A stretch of DNA of 22,400 bases from Bacteroidales bacterium (GCA_016285615.1 JAEERB010000022.1:1-22400), one strand, 5' to 3'. Positions 7,303-15,222 are shown, numbered from the stretch's first letter. The notes: a model not told the origin generated them from the sequence alone. Numbers and translations are program-made.

Positions 7303-7956
7303 ATGGAACAGATCGAAACAATACAAAATCTAATTTATGTCATTCGCGGACGACGTGTGATGCTGGACTACGACCTTGCGCGCATCTATCAAGTTGAAAC
7401 AAAAGTTCTCAATCAGGCGGTTAAAAGAAATCCCAAACGATTTGAGGGTGAAGAATTCATGTTTCAACTTACAAAAGCTGAATGGAGATCCATCATCGCA
7501 CAAACCCTTAACACATATCCTATTAACAATGAGGATATTCCAGAGTTGCGGTCACAATTTGTGACCGCAAAATCCATAAGAAAACAAAGATTCCAACCTT
7601 ATGCATTTACTGAAATCGGCGTTTCAATGCTAAGCAGTGTGCTACGATCTGAAGTCGCCATACAAGCCAACCGGAAAATCATGCGAGCCTTCGTCGCATA
7701 CCGTCATCTAGCTGAACTGCCTATTGCCGCTACCTATCTCGACTTAAGAAAGCAGATTGAAGATATCAGAAAAGAGATGAACAACATTCTCGCCGACCAA
7801 AATGACATTAATGAGAGCATTTGTGCCCAACTCGATGCAATCAGTATCGCCTTGGCTGAACTGCAATCATCTGAAAAGCCAACCCATTCTCCCTTACAGC
7901 ACCATTCAATTGGATTCATACGACCTCACGAAAAAGAAGAGGAAGAAGAAAATTAG
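7303..7956 (+). CDS. ORF6N-domain protein with C-terminal coiled coil
   Basis: The 217-residue product begins with an ORF6N DNA-binding domain (about 4-115): LIYVIRGRRVMLDYDLARIYQV, VLNQAVKRNPKRF, FMFQLTKAEW, then PYAFTEIGVSMLSSVL and MRAFVAYRHLAE. Residues about 145-190 (DLRKQIEDIRKEM onward) are heptad-like and probably a coiled coil, consistent with dimerisation; the tail ends EKEEEEEN. It lacks the phospholipase-D-like region of the paralogue at 1985-3022. Identity to that protein is moderate and confined to the ORF6N half. A perfect 25-base palindrome lies in codons 82-90. It reads toward pth, which has its own promoter. The domain is known from phage and bacterial regulators; this protein's target is unknown. 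Confidence 0.85.
   Translation: MEQIETIQNLIYVIRGRRVMLDYDLARIYQVETKVLNQAVKRNPKRFEGEEFMFQLTKAEWRSIIAQTLNTYPINNEDIPELRSQFVTAKSIRKQRFQPYAFTEIGVSMLSSVLRSEVAIQANRKIMRAFVAYRHLAELPIAATYLDLRKQIEDIRKEMNNILADQNDINESICAQLDAISIALAELQSSEKPTHSPLQHHSIGFIRPHEKEEEEEN
7546..7570. repeat. Perfect palindrome inside the second ORF6N gene
   Basis: TTGCGGTCACAA (7546-7557), a central T (7558) and TTGTGACCGCAA (7559-7570): 12 base pairs with a one-base centre, coding LRSQFVTA in frame. It is homologous in position and reading phase to 2252-2276 in the first ORF6N gene. Confidence 0.95.
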
Positions 7957-8010
7957 CTAAGAGATTTCGCTTCGCATGATGAATTGTGAATCCTGCATTC
8001 GTAAAATCCT

Positions 8011-8018
8011 TATCTTTG
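8011..8018 (+). promoter_or_regulatory. pth -7 box
   Basis: TATCTTTG 14 bases before the ATG at 8033. Its position argues against the longer open frame starting at 7976, because that start codon would lie upstream of the transcript. Confidence 0.55.
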
Positions 8019-8032
8019 CCAAAAATTCCAGC

Positions 8033-8662
8033 ATGGACGAGGACAACAAAAAATTTCTGATTGTAGGTCTGGGAAACGCCGAGAACCAATATGCCGGCAC
8101 GCGCCACAATATCGGCTTTGAGGTGGTGAATGCGCTGGCTCAAAAACTGTCGGCCACCTTCCAGCAGGAGCGCTACGCCTACGTGGCACACGCCAAATAC
8201 AAAGGCCGTGCGCTCACGCTCATCATGCCCACCACCTACATGAACCTCAGTGGCAACGCTGTCCGCTACTGGCTCGACAAAGAAAAAATCGCCCCCGACA
8301 GCATGCTGGTCATCTCCGATGACCTCGACCTGCCATTGGGCACACTGCGCATGAAACCCAAAGGCAGCGGCGGCTCCCACAACGGCCTCAACCATATCAT
8401 CGAAACACTGGGGCACAGCAACTTCCCGCGCCTACGCTTCGGCATCGGCCACGACTTTGCACAAGGCTACCAAGTGGACTTCGTCCTCGGCAAGTTCTCA
8501 TCCGAAGAGCTGAAAACCATCGAGCCTGCCATCACCAAAGCAGTCCAAGGGATTATCTCATTCACAACCATTGGCCTGAGCCGCACCATGAACGACATAA
8601 ACTCGTGGAAACTGCCTCCCACCGAAACAGAAACGGAACAGCCGAAAGACAAAACAGAATAA
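8033..8662 (+). CDS. pth: Peptidyl-tRNA hydrolase
   Basis: The 209-residue enzyme releases tRNA from prematurely dropped peptidyl-tRNA. Catalytic and binding residues are visible: Asn15 in VGLGN, His25 in TRHNIGFE, Asn71 in TYMNLSG, Asp97 in SDDLDLPLG and Asn117 in GSHNGLN. The frame is open from an ATG at 7976, but the extra 19 residues do not resemble the family and contain the TATCTTTG promoter, so the start at 8033 (MDEDNKKFLIVGLGN) is chosen. The C-terminal tail (PTETETEQPKDKTE) is a polar extension. A strong bidirectional terminator lies directly after the stop. Confidence 0.96.
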   Translation: MDEDNKKFLIVGLGNAENQYAGTRHNIGFEVVNALAQKLSATFQQERYAYVAHAKYKGRALTLIMPTTYMNLSGNAVRYWLDKEKIAPDSMLVISDDLDLPLGTLRMKPKGSGGSHNGLNHIIETLGHSNFPRLRFGIGHDFAQGYQVDFVLGKFSSEELKTIEPAITKAVQGIISFTTIGLSRTMNDINSWKLPPTETETEQPKDKTE

Positions 8663-8698
8663 AAAAAAGGGACGCCAAATGGTATCCCTTTTTTTTTG
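8661..8698 (+). terminator. pth terminator, probably bidirectional
   Basis: GGGA (8669-8672) pairs with TCCC (8685-8688) around an inner CC-AAAT-GG stem, flanked by eight A upstream and a long T run downstream. The symmetric A and T tracts would also let it stop minus-strand transcripts leaving the Mrp gene. Confidence 0.85.
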
Positions 8699-8703
8699 TT
8701 GCA

Positions 8704-8788
8704 ATTTAGAAGACGGAGAACAAAGAATAAAGAACAAAGAATAAAGAACAAAGTTCAAAATTCAGAATTGTAAATTATCAATTGTCAA
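8704..8788. repeat. Tandem-repeat island 3' of the Mrp-like gene
   Basis: Units of the AAAGAAC/AAAGAAT type (roughly period 7), then TTCAAAATTCAGAATTG and TATCAATTGTCAATT. The last unit touches the stop codon of the minus-strand Mrp-like gene (TAA followed directly by TTGACAATTG). Similar units form the island at 21598-21698. Confidence 0.85.
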
Positions 8789-9988
8789 TTAGTGTTTGTG
8801 GCCGCAGTTGTGCGAACAGCCGCCTTCGTGGCCGCCACAGCCGTGACCGCAATCCGAAATCTGACCATCCATGAACTGCTTTACCAGCTCGTCGATATTG
8901 CCAGAGCAGCCTCTAATGACGGTAATATGTTGTTCCTGAAGCACTTCCTTGGCGCCGTCGCCCATATTGCCCGCCAGCATGACGGTCACACCCATCTCTG
9001 CCAACTTGGAGGCGATATCCGACTGGCAACCACAACCATCGGGAGAAGCAACTTCGGTGCGGTTCACCACCTTGCGGTGCGAGTCAACCTCAAAAACGGT
9101 GTAATGGTCGCAGTGGCCAAAGTGGTCATCCACGTTGTTATCCTTGGTTGGCACCGCAATCTTCATCGTTTCGGGTTTGCGGTTCTCCTTAATCTGCTGC
9201 AAACGTTGGCGCATGCTGTTGGCCAAGTTGGTGAAGACCTCCTTAACGCTCTCGGGCGCCGTCGCAAGCAGGTTGGCGCCATTCTCGGCAGCCGTGCCCA
9301 CATCCTTAATCAACGGAATCTGCGCCAGCAAATCTGTGCTAAACTCTTCAGCCAAGGCCTGTCCACCACCCTCACCAAAGAGGAAATATTTCTCTTCAGG
9401 ATGGTTCTGCGGCGTGAACCACGACATATTCTCCACTACACCAATCAACGGCACATTCATCATCCGCGGCGAGAACATCTCGGCACCACGACGGGCATCG
9501 TTCACGGCAATCACCTGAGGGGTGGTCACCACAATGGCGCCATCAATCTCAAACTGCTGAATAGCAGAGATTTGTATATCGCCCGTGCCCGGAGGGAAGT
9601 CGATAATCATATAGTCTATCTCGCCCCACATCGTGTTGGTGATGAGTTGCGACATGGCACCTGCCGCCAGCGGTCCGCGCCAGATGACAGCACTCTGCGT
9701 ATCAATCATAAAGCCAATGGAGTTGATTTTGACACCATATTTCTCAAACGGCACCATCATCTCCTGACCGTCAATCTGCACCGCCTTGATCATCTCGTGC
9801 GTGATGCCAAACATGGCCGGCATCGACGGACCATAAATGTCGGCATCCACCAACGCCGTCTTGTAACCCTGATTGGCCAAAGCAATGGCCATGTTAGCGG
9901 CCACAGTCGATTTACCTACGCCGCCCTTGCCGGAAGCAACAACAATGATGTTCTTCACACTATCTAAAATCTTCTTGTCAAAAAACAT
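8789..9988 (-). CDS. Mrp/ApbC-type P-loop ATPase fused to a NifX-like domain
   Basis: The 399-residue protein has a deviant Walker A, GKGGVGKST (20-28), switch Asp in LVDADIYGPSMP and IDFPPGTGD, all typical of Mrp/NBP35 ATPases that carry Fe-S clusters. The N-terminal DUF59 domain found in many Mrp proteins is missing. After ENMSWF the usual CxxC cluster motif is absent (TPQNHPEEKYFLFGEGGG), as I recall for Bacteroidetes Mrp. From residue 275 (ATG at 9166) a second domain, MKIAVPTKDNNVDDHFGHC onward, matches the dinitrogenase iron-molybdenum cofactor-binding family (NifX/NifB C-terminal type), usually a separate protein. The tail is Cys/His-rich (CGHGC, GGC, NCGHKH) and probably binds metal. 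Inferred role: Fe-S or metallocofactor transfer. No clear promoter seen. Confidence 0.92.
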   Translation of the reverse strand: MFFDKKILDSVKNIIVVASGKGGVGKSTVAANMAIALANQGYKTALVDADIYGPSMPAMFGITHEMIKAVQIDGQEMMVPFEKYGVKINSIGFMIDTQSAVIWRGPLAAGAMSQLITNTMWGEIDYMIIDFPPGTGDIQISAIQQFEIDGAIVVTTPQVIAVNDARRGAEMFSPRMMNVPLIGVVENMSWFTPQNHPEEKYFLFGEGGGQALAEEFSTDLLAQIPLIKDVGTAAENGANLLATAPESVKEVFTNLANSMRQRLQQIKENRKPETMKIAVPTKDNNVDDHFGHCDHYTVFEVDSHRKVVNRTEVASPDGCGCQSDIASKLAEMGVTVMLAGNMGDGAKEVLQEQHITVIRGCSGNIDELVKQFMDGQISDCGHGCGGHEGGCSHNCGHKH

Positions 9989-10111
9989 AACGTATTATTT
10001 TTAGTTAAGGTTAGTATGTATTATTTCATTTTAAAATATAGCGCACACAATGAAACGCCATGCCTCTGCATGAACGTGATGTTGTTGGCTGAAACAATGT
10101 GAAAATCGCCT

Positions 10112-10729
10112 CTACTTGAACAATCCGAACAACTCGGCGTTGACCTTCTCAATCACTTCTCCAAAATCTTCAGCGCGTTCGGCAAACTTCAGCGTGTTGA
10201 CATCAATAATCAACAACTTGCCAGCCTTGTAGTTGGAGATCCACTCCTCGTAGCGCTCGTTCAGATTCTGCAGGTAGTCGATGCGGATAGAGTTCTCATA
10301 CTCACGACCGCGCTTCTGGATTTGCGACACTAATGTGGAAGTATCTGCACGCAGATATATCAGCAAATCAGGCGCTTGCAAAAATTGCGCCATCAGTTCA
10401 AACAGAGAGGCATAATTCTCAAAGTCGCGGGTCGGCATATAGCCCATGGCATGCAGGTTGGGCGCGAAAATGTAGGCATCCTCATAGATGGTTCTGTCTT
10501 GGATGATGTCTTTCTTCTTCTGACGAATCTCTATCACCTGACGGAAACGGCTGTTTAAGAAATAGACCTGCAAGTTGAACGACCAACGTTGCATGTCTTC
10601 ATAAAAACTGGCCAAATAGGGGTTGTTAACTACACTCTCGAACATGGGCTCCCAACCGAAGTGTTTGGCCAACATACCTGTCAGCGTGGTCTTTCCGGAA
10701 CCAATATTGCCTGCGACTGCTATATGCAT
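10112..10729 (-). CDS. Deoxynucleoside kinase (dAdo/dGuo kinase family)
   Basis: The 205-residue enzyme phosphorylates deoxynucleosides in nucleotide salvage. Walker A is GNIGSGKTT at 7-15; DRTIYED (78-84) is the family motif with catalytic acidic and substrate-contact residues; RGREYE (about 145-150) matches the lid-region Arg motif. Length is normal for the small bacterial deoxyadenosine/deoxyguanosine kinase family. Substrate preference cannot be told from sequence here. The ATG at 10729 puts the P-loop at the very N-terminus as expected. A good promoter (TTG-N20-TAACTTTG) lies upstream and the leader contains a 7-bp hairpin. The 123-base gap to the Mrp-like gene downstream shows no terminator, so read-through is possible. 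Confidence 0.92.
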   Translation of the reverse strand: MHIAVAGNIGSGKTTLTGMLAKHFGWEPMFESVVNNPYLASFYEDMQRWSFNLQVYFLNSRFRQVIEIRQKKKDIIQDRTIYEDAYIFAPNLHAMGYMPTRDFENYASLFELMAQFLQAPDLLIYLRADTSTLVSQIQKRGREYENSIRIDYLQNLNERYEEWISNYKAGKLLIIDVNTLKFAERAEDFGEVIEKVNAELFGLFK

Positions 10730-10750
10730 AATAAATGACGGTTAAAGGTT

Positions 10751-10773
10751 AAAGACCTTGAGGGTCTTTTTTT
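10751..10773. promoter_or_regulatory. Hairpin in the leader of the deoxynucleoside kinase gene
   Basis: AAAGACC (10751-10757) pairs with GGTCTTT (10763-10769) around TTGAG. On the plus strand it ends in seven T, so it looks like a terminator pointing toward the MATE gene, yet it lies upstream of that gene's promoter and inside the minus-strand leader. GGTTAAA occurs twice in tandem beside it (10740-10753). Confidence 0.6.
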
Positions 10774-10790
10774 AATGGTTTTTGAAGGGG

Positions 10791-10821
10791 CAAAGTTACA
10801 CGATTTTTTTTCAACAAACAA
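10791..10821 (-). promoter_or_regulatory. Deoxynucleoside kinase promoter (TTG-N20-TAACTTTG)
   Basis: On the minus strand TTG (10821-10819) is followed by TAACTTTG (10798-10791), giving a leader of about 55 bases. It is back to back with the MATE promoter. Confidence 0.65.
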
Positions 10822-10861
10822 TAAGCGAATAATTATTTTCAATAAAAAATGGAATAATTCT

Positions 10862-10869
10862 TACTTTTG
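10862..10869 (+). promoter_or_regulatory. -7 box of the MATE gene
   Basis: TACTTTTG, 18 bases before the ATG at 10888. It overlaps the TTG at 10867 that would otherwise extend the reading frame by seven codons. Confidence 0.5.
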
Positions 10870-10887
10870 CATCACTTTTTGCGAAGC

Positions 10888-12189
10888 ATGAATAAACAGA
10901 TCCTGCGGCTCACGCTGCCCAACATCATCACCAATATCACCGTACCGCTGCTGGGCATGGTCGATTTGGCCATTGTAGGCCACATTGGCGACGCCACCCA
11001 CATCGGTGCTATCGCGCTGGGCACCACCATCTTCAACCTGATATACTGGAATTTCGGCTTCCTGCGCATGGGCACCAGCGGACTTACCGCCCAGGCCTAC
11101 GGCGCCAACAACACCGATGAGACGCTCCGTATCCTCGTGCGCGGCATCACCATCGCCCTCAGCGCCGCTCTGCTACTGCTTGTGCTGCAAGTGCCCATAG
11201 CCCAACTGGCACGACGCCTCATCAACCGAAGCCCCCAGCTTATCGCACTCACACTCACCTACTTCTACGTACGCATCTGGGCGGCACCCGCCACCTTAGG
11301 ACTCTACGTACTCAAAGGCTGGTTTATCGGCATGCAGGACTCGCGCACGCCTATGATCATCGCCATCCTGCTCAATATCGTCAATATCCTCTTTAGCCTG
11401 CTGTTTGTCATGGTCTTCCACATGGACATCGCCGGCGTAGCGCTCGGCACCGTGCTGGCGCAATACTACGGCCTGCTGATGGCCATCGGCTGCTGGCTAT
11501 ACAAATATGGACATCTACGCCAACATATCCACATCAAGGAGAGTCTGCGGTGGAACGATATGAAGCGCTTTTTCCACCTCAACAGCGACATCTTCCTGCG
11601 CACACTCTGCCTCGTGGCCGTCTTCTCCTTTATACCCTTCATCTCCTACCACATGGGCGATGACATCCTGGCGGCCAACACGCTACTGATGCAGTTGTTC
11701 ACACTGTTCTCGTACATCATGGACGGCTTTGCATACGCCGGAGAGGCATTGGTGGGCCGCTTCATCGGAGCCGAAGACGAGCCTTCATTACGCAAGGTGA
11801 TTCGCTATCTGGTCTATTGGGGATGCGGCTTAACGTTCCTATTCACCGTGCTTTACATCTTCTATGGCGAATGGATATTACGATTGTTTACCGATAAAAG
11901 CGAAGTGGTGGCCACCGCTATGAGCTACATGCGGTGGACTGCAGCCGTGCCCGTGGCAGGCTTTGCAGCCTTTCTGTTCGACGGCATCTATATCGGTGCT
12001 ACCGCCTCCAAAGCCATGCGCAACATCATGTTCATCGCCACGGCTGTCTTTTTCGGCGGCTACTACCTGCTGTCTCCCGTACTGGGCAATGACGGCCTCT
12101 GGATAGCCTTCCTGCTGTTCCTGATTTTCCGCGGTGCCTTGATGTGGATCGCCTGCCACCGCGTTATTACCACTAAATCTTCACATTGA
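10888..12189 (+). CDS. MATE family efflux transporter
   Basis: This 433-residue integral membrane protein starts MNKQILRLTLPNIITNITVPLLGMVDLAIVGHIG, the typical first helix and signature of the DinF branch of the MATE family, which exports drugs or metabolites using an ion gradient. About twelve hydrophobic segments can be counted in two similar halves, and the internal GWFIGMQDSRTPMIIAILLNIVNI segment is characteristic. The open frame reaches a TTG at 10867, but the ATG at 10888 is preferred because the promoter box ends at 10869. Its 3' end overlaps the end of the convergent dehydrogenase gene by 17 bases. Substrate is unknown. Confidence 0.93.
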   Translation: MNKQILRLTLPNIITNITVPLLGMVDLAIVGHIGDATHIGAIALGTTIFNLIYWNFGFLRMGTSGLTAQAYGANNTDETLRILVRGITIALSAALLLLVLQVPIAQLARRLINRSPQLIALTLTYFYVRIWAAPATLGLYVLKGWFIGMQDSRTPMIIAILLNIVNILFSLLFVMVFHMDIAGVALGTVLAQYYGLLMAIGCWLYKYGHLRQHIHIKESLRWNDMKRFFHLNSDIFLRTLCLVAVFSFIPFISYHMGDDILAANTLLMQLFTLFSYIMDGFAYAGEALVGRFIGAEDEPSLRKVIRYLVYWGCGLTFLFTVLYIFYGEWILRLFTDKSEVVATAMSYMRWTAAVPVAGFAAFLFDGIYIGATASKAMRNIMFIATAVFFGGYYLLSPVLGNDGLWIAFLLFLIFRGALMWIACHRVITTKSSH

Positions 12190-13126
12190 CGGGCTTGCCA
12201 GCCAGCCATGCCTTTACATTGTCGTTGACAATACCTATGCGAATGTCGAACGCTTCCCTTGTAGCGTAGCCGACATGCGGAACTACCACACAATTAGGCG
12301 CTTGCAACAGCGGATGATTCGTGGCCAACGGAGGTTCTTTCTCGAACACATCGATGCCCGCACCAGCCAACTTGCCTTCGTTCAAAGCCTTGGCCAGTGC
12401 ATCCATATCCACCACATTGCCGCGCGCCGTGTTAATCAGCACAGCCGTAGGCTTGCATAAGGCCAACTTCTCGGCTGAGATAAGATGGTGTGTCTCAGGC
12501 GTTAGCGGCACATGTAGCGAGATGATGTCCGACGTGCGCATCAGCGTGTCCAAGTCCACGTAGGGAATGCCGTTCTCCTTCATCACAGCGCGCTCGCTGC
12601 GGCTCCACACTTGCACACGGCAGCCCAACGCCTTCAGCAGCAGCGCAGTATGACAGCCTATAGCGCCCGTACCGACAATGCCGACTGTCTTGCCAGCCAG
12701 CTCGCGCCCCAGGAAATTGTTGCGCGTGCCACCCTGACGAGTAGCAGCATCCAACACGGTCAAGCGGCGGTACACATCCAGCATCAGACCGATGGCCAGT
12801 TCGGCCACCGCCACCGTGGCATAGCCAGAGGCGTTGCACACGCAGATATGGTGCTCACGACAGTAATCGGTATCGATATGGTCGATGCCAGTGAAGGCCA
12901 CCGACAGCATTTTCAGTTTCGGACAAGCCGACAGCACCTCGCGAGGCAGCCGGATGTTGGAGATGATGACAATATCGGCATCGCGCATGCGCTCGGTCAA
13001 TGTGGCCGCGTCTTCCTTGCGGTCGCCATACCACACAAACTCGTGCCCCATAGCGACATATTGACTCTTAAACTCTTCCGATTGGGCCTGGCTGATGCCA
13101 ATCGGCTCCACACAAACTATTCTCAT
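12173..13126 (-). CDS. D-2-hydroxyacid dehydrogenase, NAD-dependent
   Basis: The 317-residue protein belongs to the D-isomer-specific 2-hydroxyacid dehydrogenase family, which interconverts 2-keto and D-2-hydroxy acids. The NAD-binding motif is VGTGAIG (151-157); catalytic Arg235 (INTARGNVVD), Glu264 (DVFEKEPP) and His284 (VPHVGYATRE) are all present. The frame opens at 13219, but the family N-terminus is MRIVCVEPIG at 13126, preceded by a GGAGGGG Shine-Dalgarno-like sequence that is unusually strong for this genome. The start is 8 bases after the OPT transporter stop, so the two are one operon, which hints at a peptide or organic-acid role. The substrate (glycerate, lactate or other) cannot be assigned. 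The 3' end overlaps the MATE gene. Confidence 0.92.
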   Translation of the reverse strand: MRIVCVEPIGISQAQSEEFKSQYVAMGHEFVWYGDRKEDAATLTERMRDADIVIISNIRLPREVLSACPKLKMLSVAFTGIDHIDTDYCREHHICVCNASGYATVAVAELAIGLMLDVYRRLTVLDAATRQGGTRNNFLGRELAGKTVGIVGTGAIGCHTALLLKALGCRVQVWSRSERAVMKENGIPYVDLDTLMRTSDIISLHVPLTPETHHLISAEKLALCKPTAVLINTARGNVVDMDALAKALNEGKLAGAGIDVFEKEPPLATNHPLLQAPNCVVVPHVGYATREAFDIRIGIVNDNVKAWLAGKPVNVKI

Positions 13127-13134
13127 CGCCCCTC

Positions 13135-15144
13135 CTACTCTTTCTTTGCCGACATGGAATGTAAGATCAGGTATGCGCACAGGGCCACATACATCACGAT
13201 AGCGCAGATGCCAGCCCACGGCGACTGAACATACGATGCAGGCATAGCTAAGTTAACGCCCGTAGAGGCCAGGATAGCGCTGATAACGCCGAAGATGGCA
13301 GCACCTGCCAGCAGACCGGAAGCCAACAGCGTACCTTTATCCTTACGCATCTTATTCACTTCGGGATCTTTGCTTCTCGAGCCTACGTACCAAGCAATGG
13401 CACCACCCACGAGCAAAGGTATATTCAGTTGCAACGGAATAAACATACCGAGCGAGAAGGCCAAAGCGGGAATGCCAATCATATCAAGCAGTAAGGCGAT
13501 AATGGCACCCACAATGTAGAGAATCCACGGGGCGCCCTGTCCCGACATGAGCGGCTCTACGATGGCAGCCATGGCGTTGGCCTGCGGAGCCACCAAACCA
13601 CCGTTGTTAGCATCATAACCGTATGTGTTTGACAACAGGATAATTACAGCGCCAACCGTCAATGCCGACACCAGCGTGCCAACAAACTTGAAGGCCTGCT
13701 GTTTGTAGGGAGACGAGCCAATCCAGTAACCGATTTTCAAGTCGGTGATGAAGCCGCCTGCCATGGCTAAGGCCGAGCAAACAATGCCACCCACGATGAG
13801 TGCGGTGACCATACCGGCCGTGCCTTTCAAACCAACAGCTGCTAAGATAAACGAGGAAAGAATCAGCGTCATCATGGTCATACCCGACACAGGGTTGCTG
13901 CCCACCGTGGCGATAGCCGTGGCAGCCACTGTGGTAAACAAGAAGGCGAAGATGAAGACAATGAGCAATCCCACAATCACTTGCGTAAGGTTCATCTGTA
14001 AGCCGCCGAAAGCGAAGAAGATGCCCATCACAGCCAGCAAGCCGAGGAAACCGAAGAGGATAATCTTCATCGAGATATCGCGTTGAGTACGGAGCACCTG
14101 CTGTTGTGCCGTACCAGCTGCACCTTTATTGCTCTTGAAGATAGTGCCCATCGAGGTCTTGATAACACCAGCCGACTTGATGACGCCTAAAATACCGGCC
14201 ATAGCGATGCCGCCAATGCCTATCAGACGGGCATAGCCTTTGTAAATCAAGTCGGGGTCCATCGTGCTCATCAGGGTACCGTCAGCGGTCACGCCGTAAG
14301 CGCCCAACAGCGGGATAATCACCCACCACGAGAGGAAAGAACCAGCGCAGATGATAGTGGCGTATTTCAGGCCAATCAGATAGCCCGTACCCAACAGGAT
14401 GCCCGTGCCACTCAAATTGAAGACAAACTTATGGTTCATCGCCAACCTTTCTCCCCAAGTGGTCATACGTGTCGAGATGGTCTCTGACCAGAATTGGAAT
14501 GTGGTCATGAAGAAATCGTACAAACCACCAATCAAACCACTGACTAATAACAGTTTAAGCTGGCTTCCGCCCTTAGCTCCCGACACCAGAATTTCGGTTG
14601 TGGCGGTTGCTTCAGGGAAGGGATATTTGCCGTGCATATCCGACACGAAATATTTTCTGAAAGGAATCAAGAAAAGGATGCCTAAGAAGCCACCGAACAG
14701 CGAAGCCAAGAATATCTGGAAGAAGTTGACATTCAGCTCCATACCAGGGTTATTCTCTTGGATGATATAGATGGCGGGCAGGGTAAAGATGGCGCCGGCC
14801 ACAATGACGCCCGAGCTGGCACCAATCGACTGTATCAGCACATTCTCCGAAAGAGCGCCTTTACGTCTGGCAATCGTCGAGGCACCCACGGCGATGATGG
14901 CGATGGGGATGGCGGCCTCAAACACCTGTCCGAACTTCAAGCCGGCGTAGGCGGTTGCTGCCGAAAAGATGATGGCCATGAGGATACCCCAGACAATCGT
15001 CCATGCGTTCAGTTCGGGATATTTCTTTTCGCCCAAAAGGATGGGCTTGTACTCCTCACCCTCTTTCAATTCACGGTAGGCGTTTTCGGGCATTTTGATT
15101 TCGGGCTGCTCCTGCTCCACTTGTGTTTTCTCTAGTTCTTCCAT
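13135..15144 (-). CDS. OPT family oligopeptide transporter
   Basis: The 669-residue polytopic membrane protein matches the OPT family (bacterial YSL-like branch), proton-coupled importers of small peptides or metal chelates. After a charged N-terminus (MEELEKTQVEQEQPEIKMPENAYREL...) come about 14-16 hydrophobic helices; LNAWTIVWGILMAIIFSAA and AYAGLKFGQVFEAAIPIAI are the family's first helices, and NPVSGMTMMTLI is a conserved motif. The frame is open to 15222, but the extra 26 residues contain the TATTTTTG promoter and do not look like OPT sequence, so the ATG at 15144 is used. It is followed after 8 bases by the D-2-hydroxyacid dehydrogenase. Confidence 0.94.
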   Translation of the reverse strand: MEELEKTQVEQEQPEIKMPENAYRELKEGEEYKPILLGEKKYPELNAWTIVWGILMAIIFSAATAYAGLKFGQVFEAAIPIAIIAVGASTIARRKGALSENVLIQSIGASSGVIVAGAIFTLPAIYIIQENNPGMELNVNFFQIFLASLFGGFLGILFLIPFRKYFVSDMHGKYPFPEATATTEILVSGAKGGSQLKLLLVSGLIGGLYDFFMTTFQFWSETISTRMTTWGERLAMNHKFVFNLSGTGILLGTGYLIGLKYATIICAGSFLSWWVIIPLLGAYGVTADGTLMSTMDPDLIYKGYARLIGIGGIAMAGILGVIKSAGVIKTSMGTIFKSNKGAAGTAQQQVLRTQRDISMKIILFGFLGLLAVMGIFFAFGGLQMNLTQVIVGLLIVFIFAFLFTTVAATAIATVGSNPVSGMTMMTLILSSFILAAVGLKGTAGMVTALIVGGIVCSALAMAGGFITDLKIGYWIGSSPYKQQAFKFVGTLVSALTVGAVIILLSNTYGYDANNGGLVAPQANAMAAIVEPLMSGQGAPWILYIVGAIIALLLDMIGIPALAFSLGMFIPLQLNIPLLVGGAIAWYVGSRSKDPEVNKMRKDKGTLLASGLLAGAAIFGVISAILASTGVNLAMPASYVQSPWAGICAIVMYVALCAYLILHSMSAKKE

Positions 15145-15180
15145 AATTATCAGGATTTTAGTTTTTTGAAAATGAAAGCA

Positions 15181-15188
15181 CAAAAATA
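15181..15188 (-). promoter_or_regulatory. -7 box of the OPT operon
   Basis: TATTTTTG on the minus strand (15188-15181), about 36 bases before the ATG at 15144. It lies just beyond the tsf terminator. Confidence 0.5.
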
Positions 15189-15222
15189 AGACAAAAAAGT
15201 AAGAAGCGAAAAATTTTGGCAT

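Noticed and set aside
7976..8032. Longer N-terminus for pth
   Set aside because: The added residues do not match the family and include the TATCTTTG promoter box.
8792..9967. Long plus-strand open frame of 391 codons
   Set aside because: It lies opposite the Mrp-like gene, whose motifs are clear; the translation is His/Arg/Asn-rich with no recognisable domain.
13127..13219. Longer N-terminus for the D-2-hydroxyacid dehydrogenase
   Set aside because: It would overlap the OPT gene by about 85 bases, and the ATG at 13126 has a Shine-Dalgarno-like sequence and the family N-terminus.
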